The notes under the pieces are model-generated. The model did no database searches, was not told the origin of the DNA, and saw only the letters and a list, made by a program, of their open reading frames with translations. The position numbers and the translations under genes were made by a program. A DNA stretch of 64,000 nucleotides, taken from Scytonema tolypothrichoides VB-61278 (GTDB lineage Bacteria; Cyanobacteriota; Cyanobacteriia; Cyanobacteriales; Nostocaceae). Location: contig NZ_JXCA02000002.1 in the NCBI RefSeq assembly GCF_000828085.3, forward strand, positions 133,136 to 197,135. Direction: 5' to 3'. Below, in pieces: positions 17,240-26,834 of this stretch. Position 1 is the stretch's first letter; each line of letters starts with the position of its first letter.

Positions 17240-19567
17240 ATGAGCGAGAACGAAACGATCACACCAGATACGCTTGACTTAAGCAATTGCGACAAGGAAC
17301 CAATTCACCTACCGGGTTCTATCCAGCCTCATGGTCTTCTGTTCGTTCTCACTGAACCTGAGTTAAGGATCATTCAGATCAGCAACAATACCGCTCAATT
17401 TCTGGGGCGCGAACCAGAGGAATTGCTAAATACGCGATTACACGACTTGCTTGAGTTCCCGCAAGTTAACGCAATAGACAAGTGTTTGTCAAAAGATTTT
17501 GAAAGCGTCAATCCGTTGAAAATTGTTCTACATCAACAGGGCAAAAACTTGATTTTCGATGGGATTGTGCATCGCTTTGATAACGTACTTATTTTAGAGT
17601 TAGAACCAAGTCAAACTCAAGAAAATGTGAGTTTCTTCGGGTTTTATCATTTGGTCAAAGGCGCGATTAGTAAAATTCAAGCAGCATCAACAACTGAGGA
17701 AATGTGTCGAGTTGCAGTGCAACAGGTGCAGCAGCTAACGGAATTTGATCGTGTCATGGTCTATCAATTAGACGCAGAGGGTGCAGGTCATGTCATAGCC
17801 GAAACTGCACAAGATGAGTTGACACCCTATCTCGGTTTACGCTACCCTGCCTCAGATATCCCCACACAGGCAAAGCAACTTTACCGATTGAATAAGTTGC
17901 GCTTGATTCCTGATACCGATTATCAACCTGCTGCCTTAGTCCCACCACTGCATCCGGTTACCCAACGCCCCACAGATTTAAGTTTAGCGGTTTTACGCAG
18001 CGTGTCGCCGCTCCACATAGAGTACTTGCACAATATGGGTGTAAGTGCATCAATGTCAATCTCTCTGGTCAAAAACAAACAACTTTGGGGATTGATCGCT
18101 TGTCACCATACATCGCCCAAATACCTGAGTTACGAAGTGCGGACAGCGTGTGAATTTATTGGTGAAGTTATGTCCTTGGATTTAGTGACAAAACAAGCCA
18201 ATGACGACTATGACTACAAGATGAATTTAAAGTCGATTCTGGCTAGATTCATAGAATTGATTCCTCAACATGAAAATTTGGTGGAGACGTTAGCCCAGTC
18301 CGAAGCTGATTTGCTGGGTATAGTCAGCGCAACTGGAGTGGCGATTTGCTGGAATGACGTCTGGACGTGCATCGGTCAGACTCCCGAACCTGATGAGTTG
18401 CAAAAATTGCTGGCTTGGGTGGGAACGAAGATTGAGGGTGAAAACCTTTTATACACAGACGCTTTACCTAAAATTTTTCCGCTTCTGGAAAAATTCAAAC
18501 AGCGAGCTTGTGGATTAATAGCATTAGCCATATCAAAAGTCAAGCATAACTACATTTTGTGGTTTCGTCCCGAAGTGATTCAAACTGTGAATTGGGGAGG
18601 GAATCCCAATAAACCTGTGGAAGTGCTGCAAGATCATAGCGTGCGACTATCGCCGCGTAAATCCTTTGCTTTGTGGCAAGAAACAGTGCAAGGACGGTCT
18701 TTACCTTGGAAGGCTTCTGAAATTGAGGCTGTTTTAGAACTGCGGGGAGCAATTGTCAGCATTGTCTTGCGCAAAGCAGATGAATTGGCGAAACTCAATT
18801 TGGAGTTAGAACGAAGCAATACAGAACTAGATGCCTTTGCTTATATCGCCTCTCACGATTTGAAGGAACCCCTACGGGGTATTCACAATTACGCGAGTTT
18901 TTTGATCGAAGACTACGCGGATGTCCTCCAAGAAGATGGACTCCAGAAGTTAGAAACGTTGTTGCGCTTAACCCATCGCATGGAAGACTTGATCGAGTCT
19001 TTGCTGCAATTCTCCCGCGTGGGACGGGTGGAACTGAATTTGCAACTGATAGACACAAACGAACTGGTGCAACACGCAACTGAAGTGGTGAAACTGAGTA
19101 TGAAATCAAAGGACGTGGAGTTTCGGATTCCTCGCCCCTTACCGATTGTCAGGTGCGATCGCATACAGCTTGCTCAAGTTTTCACTAACTTAATGAGCAA
19201 TGCGATAAAGTACAACAGCAGTCCCAAAAAATGGGTTGAAATTGGCTATTTAGATTCAGCGGACACGCCCAATAACTGCTTGTTAGAAAACTCTCACAAT
19301 GGAGAGACGCCAATCGTGTTTTACGTGCGCGACAATGGCATCGGAATAAAAAAACAGTATCTTGAAACTGTCTTCCGTATCTTCAAACGACTGCACGGCA
19401 AAAATCAGTATGGAGGCGGTACGGGAGCTGGGTTAACGATTGCCAAGAAGATAGTTGAACGTCACAACGGTAGAATATGGGTGGAGTCAACCTATGGGAA
19501 TGGGAGTACTTTCTACTTTGCCTTACCGCAAGCAAATCAACTTTATGAAACCAGTGCTGAACAATAG
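17240..19567 (+). CDS. cphB: Biliverdin-type cyanobacterial phytochrome, histidine kinase (CphB)
   Basis: Red/far-red photoreceptor kinase, 775 residues from ATG 17240. Order: PAS with the chromophore Cys17 in DLSNCDKEPIHLPGSIQPHG, GAF with PASDIP (203-208), PHY, HisKA with SHDLKEPL near residue 540, and HATPase (GGGTGAGLTIAKKIVE). The GAF site that binds phycocyanobilin in Cph1 (Cys-His) reads Leu258-His259 here, so biliverdin should attach to the N-terminal Cys, as in Calothrix CphB and bacteriophytochromes. The 3' end overlaps the next response regulator gene by 23 bases, giving the standard cphB-rcpB pair. The start at 17189 is not needed. Confidence 0.92.
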   Translation: MSENETITPDTLDLSNCDKEPIHLPGSIQPHGLLFVLTEPELRIIQISNNTAQFLGREPEELLNTRLHDLLEFPQVNAIDKCLSKDFESVNPLKIVLHQQGKNLIFDGIVHRFDNVLILELEPSQTQENVSFFGFYHLVKGAISKIQAASTTEEMCRVAVQQVQQLTEFDRVMVYQLDAEGAGHVIAETAQDELTPYLGLRYPASDIPTQAKQLYRLNKLRLIPDTDYQPAALVPPLHPVTQRPTDLSLAVLRSVSPLHIEYLHNMGVSASMSISLVKNKQLWGLIACHHTSPKYLSYEVRTACEFIGEVMSLDLVTKQANDDYDYKMNLKSILARFIELIPQHENLVETLAQSEADLLGIVSATGVAICWNDVWTCIGQTPEPDELQKLLAWVGTKIEGENLLYTDALPKIFPLLEKFKQRACGLIALAISKVKHNYILWFRPEVIQTVNWGGNPNKPVEVLQDHSVRLSPRKSFALWQETVQGRSLPWKASEIEAVLELRGAIVSIVLRKADELAKLNLELERSNTELDAFAYIASHDLKEPLRGIHNYASFLIEDYADVLQEDGLQKLETLLRLTHRMEDLIESLLQFSRVGRVELNLQLIDTNELVQHATEVVKLSMKSKDVEFRIPRPLPIVRCDRIQLAQVFTNLMSNAIKYNSSPKKWVEIGYLDSADTPNNCLLENSHNGETPIVFYVRDNGIGIKKQYLETVFRIFKRLHGKNQYGGGTGAGLTIAKKIVERHNGRIWVESTYGNGSTFYFALPQANQLYETSAEQ

Positions 19568-20003
19568 CCTATTAGTCGTCGAAGACAGTGACGAAGATTT
19601 TGAAGCGTTTCAACGGATAGTCCGCAAATCCTCAGTTTATCCTTCCATCTACCGTTGCGTAGACGGCGAAGATGCATTAAACTATCTCCTTCAAGTCGGT
19701 GACTACGCGAATCATACCTCAGCATCGCGTCCAGCCATGATTTTGCTCGATTTGAATTTACCAGGTATGGACGGACGGGATGTGTTGATGCAGATCAAGC
19801 AAGACGCAACTCTTAAAATGATACCCGTCATTATTTTTACAACCTCTTCTAATCCTAAAGATATTGACGTGTGTTACGAACATGGGGTAAATGGTTATAT
19901 TGTCAAGCCGATAGATCTTAGCAAACTTAAGGAAACGATCGAAGTATTTATCCAATATTGGTTCGAGATCACTACGCTTCCTAGTTTTATGGGTTTACCC
20001 TGA
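19545..20003 (+). CDS. rcpB: Phytochrome-coupled response regulator (RcpB-like)
   Basis: 152 residues, one receiver domain. Phospho-acceptor Asp is in MILLDLNLPGMDG; acidic residues lie in LLVVEDSDED, and the conserved Thr-Lys pair in FTTSSNPKD and VKPIDLSK. No output domain. Starts inside the 3' end of cphB (23-base overlap), so it is translationally coupled and is the obvious phosphotransfer partner. The C-terminal extension (YWFEITTLPSF) fits the Rcp family dimer surface. ATG 19545 gives MKPVLNNSLLVVED, a natural start. Confidence 0.92.
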   Translation: MKPVLNNSLLVVEDSDEDFEAFQRIVRKSSVYPSIYRCVDGEDALNYLLQVGDYANHTSASRPAMILLDLNLPGMDGRDVLMQIKQDATLKMIPVIIFTTSSNPKDIDVCYEHGVNGYIVKPIDLSKLKETIEVFIQYWFEITTLPSFMGLP

Positions 20004-20140
20004 GCGAAGTCGAAGGGTAGATAAATCAGCGATCGCTCATAGACGAAAAATCCAGAAACTCGTCCGAAACAAACTAAAATTAAAGAATTTTTTGATAATT
20101 TTTTCTAAAATATTGGAACTCCTACTTCTTGCAGCAGTGC

Positions 20141-22537
20141 ATGGATACACAAGAACCAGTGAAAATCTTAATTATCGACGATAGCGCAGAGGACAGGTTT
20201 GCCTATTGCCGCTACTTGCTGCAAGAAATCGAGTATCAATATAAGATATTGGAAGAAGAAACTGGAGAGGCAGGGTTGAGTTTGTGTCTCCAAGAGCAAC
20301 CAGATTTGATTTTGCTCGATTTCTTGTTGCCTGATTTAGACGGATTAGAGTTTTTGAGCCAGTTGCAGCATCAAATTGGCAAGAATCACCCACCTGTAGT
20401 TATATTAACAGGTCAAGGCGATGAATCAGTTGCCGTGCAAGTCATGAAACGTGGCGCTCAAGACTATCTGATTAAGGGTAAGACGACTTCAGAGACATTA
20501 CGCTTGGCAGTGAAAAGCGCCATTAAGAATGCGCTATTACAGCAGCAATTACAACAAAGCCAAGCAGCCCTACGCGACAGTGAGGAGCGATTTCGCATGC
20601 TGAGTGCCTTCGCTCCAATTGGGATTTTTCAAACTGATAAAGCAGGTCATTACCTCTATACTAACCCTCAATGGCAAGCGATCGCTGGTTTAACTTTACA
20701 AGAAAGTTTGGGTGATGGCTGGGCAAGGGCAATTCATCCTGATGATCAAAAGCAGGTTTGGCGAGAGTGGAACCGTTGCACGCAGGAGGGAAGTGAGTTT
20801 TCAATGGAGTTCCGCTTCTTAACGCCTCAAGGCGGGGCGCATTGGGTACAGGTAAATGCGGCAGCTATCCGTTCTGAGTTAGGGGAAATCATCGGTTATG
20901 TAGGCACCGATCAAGACATTACTGTTCGCAAACAAGCAGGAGAAGCCTTGCAAAATGCTCTGCAAAAGCTCAACTTTCATGTCGAAAATTCTCCGCTAGG
21001 GGTGATTGAATGGGATAGCGACTTGCGAATTATCCGTTGGTCGCAATCAGCAGAGAATATTTTCGGCTGGACAGCGCAGGAAATATTGGGCAAGCAAATG
21101 AATGAATGGCAATTCATTTATCCAGAGGATGCAGCTGCGGTGAGTGATGTTGTCCGGCGTATCCTCAGTGGCGATCAAGCACAAACTGTTTGCTGTAATC
21201 GCAACTATGCCAAGGATGGCTCGGTGATTTATTGTGAGTGGTACAACTCAACGTTAACAGACGAAGCGGGTAATCTGGTGTCTGTGCTATCTCTCATTAT
21301 GGACGTGAGCGATCGCGTCCGCTTAGCGTTTGAACGCGATCGCATCCTACAACTCGAACAAGCAGCCCGAAGCGAAGCCGAACGAGCAAATCGAGTTAAA
21401 GATGAGTTTTTGGCAGTTCTCTCCCATGAGTTGCGATCGCCGCTGAATCCAATCTTAGGCTGGTCTAAAATCTTGAGAACCCGCAAGCTTGACCCAGACA
21501 TGACAACACAAGCTTTAGAAATTATCGAACGCAATGCCCAAGCACAAGCCCAACTGATTGAAGATTTGCTGGATGTTTCGCGGATTTTACAAGGCAAACT
21601 GAAACTGAATGTTTATTCAATAGACCTAACAACTGTTATTTACGCAGCCTTAGAAACTGTCCGCTTGGCAGCACAAGCAAAATCTATTGAACTGCAGCCA
21701 ATATTTGAAGCTGGTGTGTGGCAAGTTTCTGGCGATCCAACTCGGCTGCAACAAGTCTTTTGGAATTTTCTCTCGAATGCTGTCAAGTTTACTCCCAATG
21801 GCGGTCGAGTAGAAGTCCGCTTGCGGGAAGTTGCTTCTGGTGCTCAAATTATAATAAGTGACACAGGTAAGGGCATCACTCCAGAGTTTCTGCCTTACGT
21901 GTTTGAATCTTTTCGTCAAGCAGATAGCACCACCACGCGTCAATTCGGCGGCTTAGGATTGGGGCTGGCGATCGCCCGTAATCTTGTAGAAATGCATGGC
22001 GGTACTGTAATAGCGAATAGTCTAGGGGAAGGACAGGGAGCGACTTTTACAGTGCAGCTACCACTGATTAATAGTAGCAAAAATAACGCCGAGAAGCAAG
22101 ACCACGACAACAATTTCTCTTCGCCTCTTAACTCCTCAATCCTAACTGGCTTGCGGGTCATGGTTGTAGACGACGAGCCTGATTCATTGGAATTGATTGC
22201 TTTTGTGCTGAAGCAGGAAGGAGCAGAAGTAACAGCAGTAGCATCAGCACACGATGCGTTACGAATTATACAACAATGGCAGCCAGTTCTGTTGATCAGC
22301 GATATTGGGATGCCAGAAATGGACGGGTATATGCTTATACGACAAATCCGGAAGTTGCCTCAAGAGCAAGGAGGACAGATTAGTGCAATCGCCCTTACAG
22401 CGTATGCTGGAGAAGCTGATTGCCAAAAGGCTCTTGCAACTGGGTTCCAGGCACATATATCTAAACCAGTGGAGCCAACTCAATTGGTTGAAATTGTCAC
22501 CAAACTCTTAAAAGAACGAGTGTCGTCGTGGCTTTGA
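20141..22537 (+). CDS. Hybrid sensor histidine kinase (REC-PAS-PAS-HisKA-HATPase-REC)
   Basis: 798 residues from ATG 20141 (MDTQEPVKILIIDDSAEDRF). Order: receiver (about 8-125, Asp in LILLDFLLPDLDG), coiled linker, two PAS/PAC domains (about 150-270 and 275-395), HisKA with SHELRSPLNPILGW (about 430), HATPase with GKGITPEF and GGLGLGLAIARNLVE, and a second receiver (about 675-795, Asp in LLISDIGMPEMDG). No membrane segment, so a soluble kinase. It lies about 140 bases after rcpB on the same strand, which suggests but does not prove a role in the phytochrome pathway. The PAS ligand is unknown. Confidence 0.9.
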   Translation: MDTQEPVKILIIDDSAEDRFAYCRYLLQEIEYQYKILEEETGEAGLSLCLQEQPDLILLDFLLPDLDGLEFLSQLQHQIGKNHPPVVILTGQGDESVAVQVMKRGAQDYLIKGKTTSETLRLAVKSAIKNALLQQQLQQSQAALRDSEERFRMLSAFAPIGIFQTDKAGHYLYTNPQWQAIAGLTLQESLGDGWARAIHPDDQKQVWREWNRCTQEGSEFSMEFRFLTPQGGAHWVQVNAAAIRSELGEIIGYVGTDQDITVRKQAGEALQNALQKLNFHVENSPLGVIEWDSDLRIIRWSQSAENIFGWTAQEILGKQMNEWQFIYPEDAAAVSDVVRRILSGDQAQTVCCNRNYAKDGSVIYCEWYNSTLTDEAGNLVSVLSLIMDVSDRVRLAFERDRILQLEQAARSEAERANRVKDEFLAVLSHELRSPLNPILGWSKILRTRKLDPDMTTQALEIIERNAQAQAQLIEDLLDVSRILQGKLKLNVYSIDLTTVIYAALETVRLAAQAKSIELQPIFEAGVWQVSGDPTRLQQVFWNFLSNAVKFTPNGGRVEVRLREVASGAQIIISDTGKGITPEFLPYVFESFRQADSTTTRQFGGLGLGLAIARNLVEMHGGTVIANSLGEGQGATFTVQLPLINSSKNNAEKQDHDNNFSSPLNSSILTGLRVMVVDDEPDSLELIAFVLKQEGAEVTAVASAHDALRIIQQWQPVLLISDIGMPEMDGYMLIRQIRKLPQEQGGQISAIALTAYAGEADCQKALATGFQAHISKPVEPTQLVEIVTKLLKERVSSWL

Positions 22538-22736
22538 TGTCTCCCAGGATTGCACAAACCTTACAAAGGAGTTGGGTTTATTAACAGTGAACAGTGAACA
22601 GTGAATAGTGAACAGTGAACAATTGATAACTGATAACTGATAACTGAGTTGGTCAGAAGTGCGACTCGTTCTAGAGTTAAAATGGAAACATATAGCTCTA
22701 TGTGAAAACGTGGGCGCTACAGTTATCAGTTATCAG

Positions 22737-22813
22737 TGAGACAGCGCTGCAGGAGGGTCTCCCTCACTTGGCGACTGCGTTCACCGAAGGTGTGCCGAAG
22801 GCATACCCGAAGG
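22737..22813. repeat. Dispersed palindromic element, copy 1
   Basis: Shares GAGACAGCGC at its left and GGCGACTGCGTTC ... GTGCCGAAGGCATACCCGAA at its right with 30016-30092. The small stem CACC-GAA-GGTG here becomes CGTC-GAA-GACG in the other copy, so both arms change together and pairing is kept. Confidence 0.7.
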
Positions 22814-22848
22814 GTTATCAGTCATCAATTGCTTGATAATTGTTCATT

Positions 22849-22890
22849 GTTCCCTGTTCCCTGTTCCCTGTTCCCTGTTCCCTGTTCCCT
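22849..22890. repeat. Heptanucleotide tandem repeat (TTCCCTG)
   Basis: Five to six copies of TTCCCTG, one with an extra C, the same unit as at 13401-13452 and 43144-43179. Confidence 0.85.
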
Positions 22891-22942
22891 ACTATATGTA
22901 TTATACCTGACAGTTGCGTAAGTCCTGATAAGAATAGATAAG

Positions 22943-24550
22943 ATGCAAGATAGAAAAAGCAGACTCTTCCGAGAAGAAGCACTAGAACAGCTGTCATCAC
23001 CAGAAAAACTTGACCAACTGATGCAGGTCACAAGCCAGCAAGCTTGGTTACCTTTGCTTTCTATGGGCTTTTTGGTCGTTATAGCTGGTGTTTGGAGTGT
23101 AGTTGGGCGAATTCCACTCACTGTCACAGGTTCCGGCGTGTTGATCCGACCTCGTCATGTGTTGCAATTTCAAGCACTTAGTGCTGGACAATTATTAACT
23201 CTGAATATCAAGCCAGGAGATGTCGTTAGGCAAGGTCAAGTACTCGCCACAATCGACCAATCCAATATTAGGCAACAACTACAACAAGAAATAGCAAAGT
23301 TGAACCAACTTTTAGAGCAGAATCTAAACACCGATAGGCTGCAAAAGCAGCAAACAGTGCTGGCGCTAAGAACGCTTCAACAGCAGCAAAAAGACTTTGA
23401 AGAAAACCTACGTCGAGAATCAGTAGCACCGATACTGCACTCACAAACCCTTCAGGCGTTAAAGCAAAAACGACAAAGCCTTGAGCAAAGCGTGTCAAGA
23501 GAACAAGTCGCGCCAGTACTGTACAAACAAACTCTCACTGCACTAGCAGAAAAACGGAAAAGTCTTGAAGAGCAAAAGCAACAAATCAGTGCATTGGTAA
23601 AAACCTTGCAACAACGAGTTGAAACGCGTCGTAGTCTTTTTCAACAGAAGATTATTAGCCAAGATACACTACTGCAATCTCAGCAGGAATTGTTAAACGC
23701 TCAGCAGCAAATATCAGAGATTTCAACACAACTCAAAGACCTTGATGTTCAAAAAACGAGTAGCGAACGTGAATATCTACAAAACTTGAGTAAAATTGAT
23801 GATATCAAAAATAATATTCAAGAGCTTGAAGTTCAAAGAACAAATGCAGAGCGCGATTATCTGCAAAATCTGAATAAGCTAGATGAAATCAAAACCAAAA
23901 TCAAAGATACCGAAACCCAAAAAACGAAACTGGTTCAACAAGATTTAGAAAAGTCAATAAATAAGTTAAATCAAATTCAGGAAGTGAGACGGAAGATTGC
24001 CCAGTTAAAACTGCAATTAACGAAATCAAGCCAAGTTATTAGTAAATTTGATGGTCGGATTTTAGAAGTTGGCGTCTTGCCTGGTCAAGTCGTCAATTCT
24101 GGCACTCGTATTGGGACTATCGAAGCTGAAGATCGTAATGCCAAACTAGAAAGTCTTGTTTACTTTGCTGATAAGGATGGCAAGCAGATAAAACCAGGTA
24201 TGACGGTACAGGTGACACCTAGCGTTGTCAAGCGCGATCGCTTCGGTGGAATTGTCGGGACGGTAACAAAAGTTTCTCCCTTCCCTGTGACAACTGGCGA
24301 TATCATAGCGCAAGTTGGCAACGAAGACTTAGCTAAAAGCCTTGCTAATAGTAACGCAGCTCGCGTGCAAGTTTTTGTCCACCTGCAAAAAGATCCAGAC
24401 ACTGTCAGCGGTTACAAGTGGTCTTCTTCTAATGGACCAGCGCTACAAATCTCATCAGGTACGACTACGCAAGTGCGGGTCAAAGTTGGAGAAGTAGCTC
24501 CTATTTCTTACATTATTCCAATATTACGCTCTTGGACGGGTGTATATTAA
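22943..24550 (+). CDS. NHLP bacteriocin system secretion protein (HlyD family adaptor)
   Basis: Periplasmic adaptor of a peptide export system, 535 residues. One membrane helix (about 35-55) follows a short cytoplasmic tail; then comes a biotinyl-lipoyl-like half (SAGQLLTLNIKPGDVVRQGQ), a long coiled coil (about 110-370) and a second lipoyl half (SKFDGRILEVGVLPGQVVNS). Inside the coiled coil, DVQKTSSEREYLQNLSKIDD and EVQRTNAERDYLQNLNKLDE are near-identical repeats of about 34 residues, indicating a recent internal duplication. Followed 7 bases later by the C39-peptidase ABC transporter. The family name is from recognition; the export role is well established for HlyD-type adaptors. Confidence 0.87.
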   Translation: MQDRKSRLFREEALEQLSSPEKLDQLMQVTSQQAWLPLLSMGFLVVIAGVWSVVGRIPLTVTGSGVLIRPRHVLQFQALSAGQLLTLNIKPGDVVRQGQVLATIDQSNIRQQLQQEIAKLNQLLEQNLNTDRLQKQQTVLALRTLQQQQKDFEENLRRESVAPILHSQTLQALKQKRQSLEQSVSREQVAPVLYKQTLTALAEKRKSLEEQKQQISALVKTLQQRVETRRSLFQQKIISQDTLLQSQQELLNAQQQISEISTQLKDLDVQKTSSEREYLQNLSKIDDIKNNIQELEVQRTNAERDYLQNLNKLDEIKTKIKDTETQKTKLVQQDLEKSINKLNQIQEVRRKIAQLKLQLTKSSQVISKFDGRILEVGVLPGQVVNSGTRIGTIEAEDRNAKLESLVYFADKDGKQIKPGMTVQVTPSVVKRDRFGGIVGTVTKVSPFPVTTGDIIAQVGNEDLAKSLANSNAARVQVFVHLQKDPDTVSGYKWSSSNGPALQISSGTTTQVRVKVGEVAPISYIIPILRSWTGVY

Positions 24551-24557
24551 ACAGAAT

Positions 24558-26834
24558 ATGCCTTTTGCCCGCCTTAAAAGTATTCTACGCTCATCTCAAA
24601 CCAGTCGCGTCCGTACCCCGACGCTGCTGCAAATCGAAGCAACCGAATGCGGTGCAGCAGCACTTGGAATTATTCTAGGCTATTACTCGCGCATTGTCCC
24701 CTTGGCAGAATTACGGCGTGAGTGTGGCGTTTCGCGAGATGGTAGCAACGCTTTTAATGTCATCAAAGCAGCGAGGAACTATGGCTTAAATGCTAAAGGT
24801 TTGAAACTGTCTCTGGAAAGCCTCAAAACCCTTCCTCCTCCCTACATTGTCTTTTGGAATTTCAACCACTTTCTTGTGGTGGAAGGTTTTGGAAAAAACT
24901 ACGTCTACCTCAACGACCCCGCCACAGGACGCCGGACAGTTTCCCTAGAAGAGTTTAGTCGCGCCTACACTGGAGTTGTCCTGGCTATGCAACCAGGACC
25001 AGACTTTCAAAAAAGAGGTAAAAAAAATAACGTTATTTCTGCCTTAGCCTCACGCTTGCGAAACTCACAGAGCACTATCTTATTCTGCCTCCTCGCAGGA
25101 TTATTACTGACTTTTCCTAGATTAGCTGTGCCAGCTTTTACTCAGGTGTTTGTTGATGAAATTCTCGTCACTGAGCGATCTGACTGGATACGACCGCTGG
25201 TGTTAGGAATGGTTCTCACAGCTGTAGGAAGGGGCTTTCTTGCTTGGCTGCGGCTGACTTACTTGCGGCGGCTGATGGTTAAGTTGTCGGTGACAAACTC
25301 AGGGCAGTTTCTCTGGCATATTTTACGCTTACCAGTTGGGTTTTATGCTCAACGGTTTGCAGGTGAAATTAGCTCTCGGGTGCAACTGAATAATAAAGTT
25401 GCAAATGTGCTTTCAGGTACCCTTGCCACCACGGTTATTGACGCGGTGATGATGGTGCTTTACTTTCTGATTATGCTCCAGTACGATTCGGTACTGACGG
25501 GTGTTGCTCTGAGTTTTGCTGGGATAAACTTTTTCGCCCTACAGTTTTTATCGCGAACGAGAGTGGATGCCAATATGAAGCTGGCGCAGGAATATGGTAA
25601 GGTCAATGGGGTGGCGATCGCCGGCATTCAAACCATAGAAACAATCAAAGCTTCCGGGCTTGAGTCTGACTCGTTTGCTAAATTCGCCGGGAACTATGCC
25701 AAAGCACTCAACGCTCAGCAAGAATTAGCTCTACAAACTCAAATTCTGACAGTATTACCTACATTTTTGACAGCACTGACAACTACCTCTATTTTATTTC
25801 TCGGCGGCTATCGGGTGATGAACGGTAACCTGAGTATTGGGATGTTAGTTGCTTACCAAAGTTTAACAGCCAGCTTCCTAGAGCCAATCAACAGTTTGAT
25901 TAATTTTGGCAGTATATTGCAAGATTTAGAGGCTGACTTAAACCGCCTTGATGATGTACTGCAAAATTCGGTGGATGCAGAAGCTTTACGGGGAGCAAGG
26001 GGAGCAGGGGAGCAGGGGAGCAGGGGAGCAGGGGAGGCAGGGGAGGCAGGGGAGGCAGGGGAGGCAGGGAAATTTATTGAAAATTATAATCAATTACCAA
26101 TATCCTTTCAGTTGCGGGGTTATGTTGAGTTACGAGATATCACCTTTGGGTATAGCCGTGTGGACAATCCTTTGATTGAGAACTTTAGCTTAATTTTGGA
26201 GCCAGGACAACGAGTGGCGATCGTAGGGGGGAGTGGTTCTGGTAAGTCTACAATTGCCAAGCTTGTTTGCGGTTTATACGAACCTTGGAATGGGGAAATT
26301 TGTTTTGATGGCGTACCCAGAACTCAGATTCCTCGCTCTGTTTTGGCGAATTCTTTGGCAATGGTAGAACAGGATATTTTTCTGTTTGCTGGGACAGTTC
26401 GGGAAAATCTTACCTTATGGGATTCCACAGTATCACAAACTGATTTGGTGCGGGCTTGCTCTGATGCAGTTATTCACGATTTGATTGAATCTCTGCCTGG
26501 GGGATACGAAGCCAAGCTGATTGAAGGAGGAATGAACATCAGTGGTGGACAGCGCCAACGTTTAGAAATTGCTCGCGCTTTGGTTCGGAATCCGTCAGTA
26601 TTGGTCATGGATGAAGCAACTTCTGCGCTGGATGCTCAAACAGAATTGATGATTGATAGGAATCTGCGGCGACGCGGTTGTTCTTGTATTGTGATAGCGC
26701 ACCGACTCAGCACGATTCGAGATTGTGATGAAATTATTGTACTGGAGCACGGTAAAGTTGTGCAGCGGGGCACTCATGAGGAGTTATGGCACTCAGGGGG
26801 GAAATATACCAGCTTGCTTCGTACTGAAGAATGA
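24558..26834 (+). CDS. NHLP-family bacteriocin export ABC transporter (C39 peptidase-permease-ATPase)
   Basis: Cleaves double-glycine leaders and exports the core peptide, 758 residues from ATG 24558 (GTG 24540 would overlap the previous gene). C39 peptidase about 18-145: Cys31 in ATECGAAALG, His in FNHFLVVEG, Asp in NDPATG, all present. Six-helix domain about 155-440. NBD about 530-758 with Walker A GGSGSGKST, signature SGGQRQR, Walker B VLVMDEATSALD. The linker (about 479-504) contains a Gly-Ala-Glu repeat encoded by an in-frame GGGGAGCA/GGGGAGGCA minisatellite. Partner of the adjacent adaptor. Any precursor must carry a GG leader; one candidate lies at 28718-28909. Confidence 0.9.
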   Translation: MPFARLKSILRSSQTSRVRTPTLLQIEATECGAAALGIILGYYSRIVPLAELRRECGVSRDGSNAFNVIKAARNYGLNAKGLKLSLESLKTLPPPYIVFWNFNHFLVVEGFGKNYVYLNDPATGRRTVSLEEFSRAYTGVVLAMQPGPDFQKRGKKNNVISALASRLRNSQSTILFCLLAGLLLTFPRLAVPAFTQVFVDEILVTERSDWIRPLVLGMVLTAVGRGFLAWLRLTYLRRLMVKLSVTNSGQFLWHILRLPVGFYAQRFAGEISSRVQLNNKVANVLSGTLATTVIDAVMMVLYFLIMLQYDSVLTGVALSFAGINFFALQFLSRTRVDANMKLAQEYGKVNGVAIAGIQTIETIKASGLESDSFAKFAGNYAKALNAQQELALQTQILTVLPTFLTALTTTSILFLGGYRVMNGNLSIGMLVAYQSLTASFLEPINSLINFGSILQDLEADLNRLDDVLQNSVDAEALRGARGAGEQGSRGAGEAGEAGEAGEAGKFIENYNQLPISFQLRGYVELRDITFGYSRVDNPLIENFSLILEPGQRVAIVGGSGSGKSTIAKLVCGLYEPWNGEICFDGVPRTQIPRSVLANSLAMVEQDIFLFAGTVRENLTLWDSTVSQTDLVRACSDAVIHDLIESLPGGYEAKLIEGGMNISGGQRQRLEIARALVRNPSVLVMDEATSALDAQTELMIDRNLRRRGCSCIVIAHRLSTIRDCDEIIVLEHGKVVQRGTHEELWHSGGKYTSLLRTEE
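25993..26072 (+). repeat. G-rich minisatellite inside the transporter gene
   Basis: Tandem GGGGAGCA units followed by GGGGAGGCA units, translated in frame as repeated Gly-Ala-Gly-Glu and Gly-Glu-Ala. The frame stays open on both sides. Position matches the linker between the membrane domain and the NBD, which tolerates length change. Confidence 0.85.

Larger units (their letters stand above)
22538..22942. repeat. Repeat cluster upstream of the export locus
   Basis: About 400 non-coding bases made of several repeat types. AACAGTGA and GATAACT units fill 22583-22648; a palindromic element lies at 22737-22813 with a relative at 30016-30092; and TTCCCTG repeats occupy 22849-22890. A half-copy of the MITE end GCGTAAGTCCT lies at 22917-22927. 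A promoter for the downstream adaptor gene must lie here, but none is clear. Confidence 0.7.
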
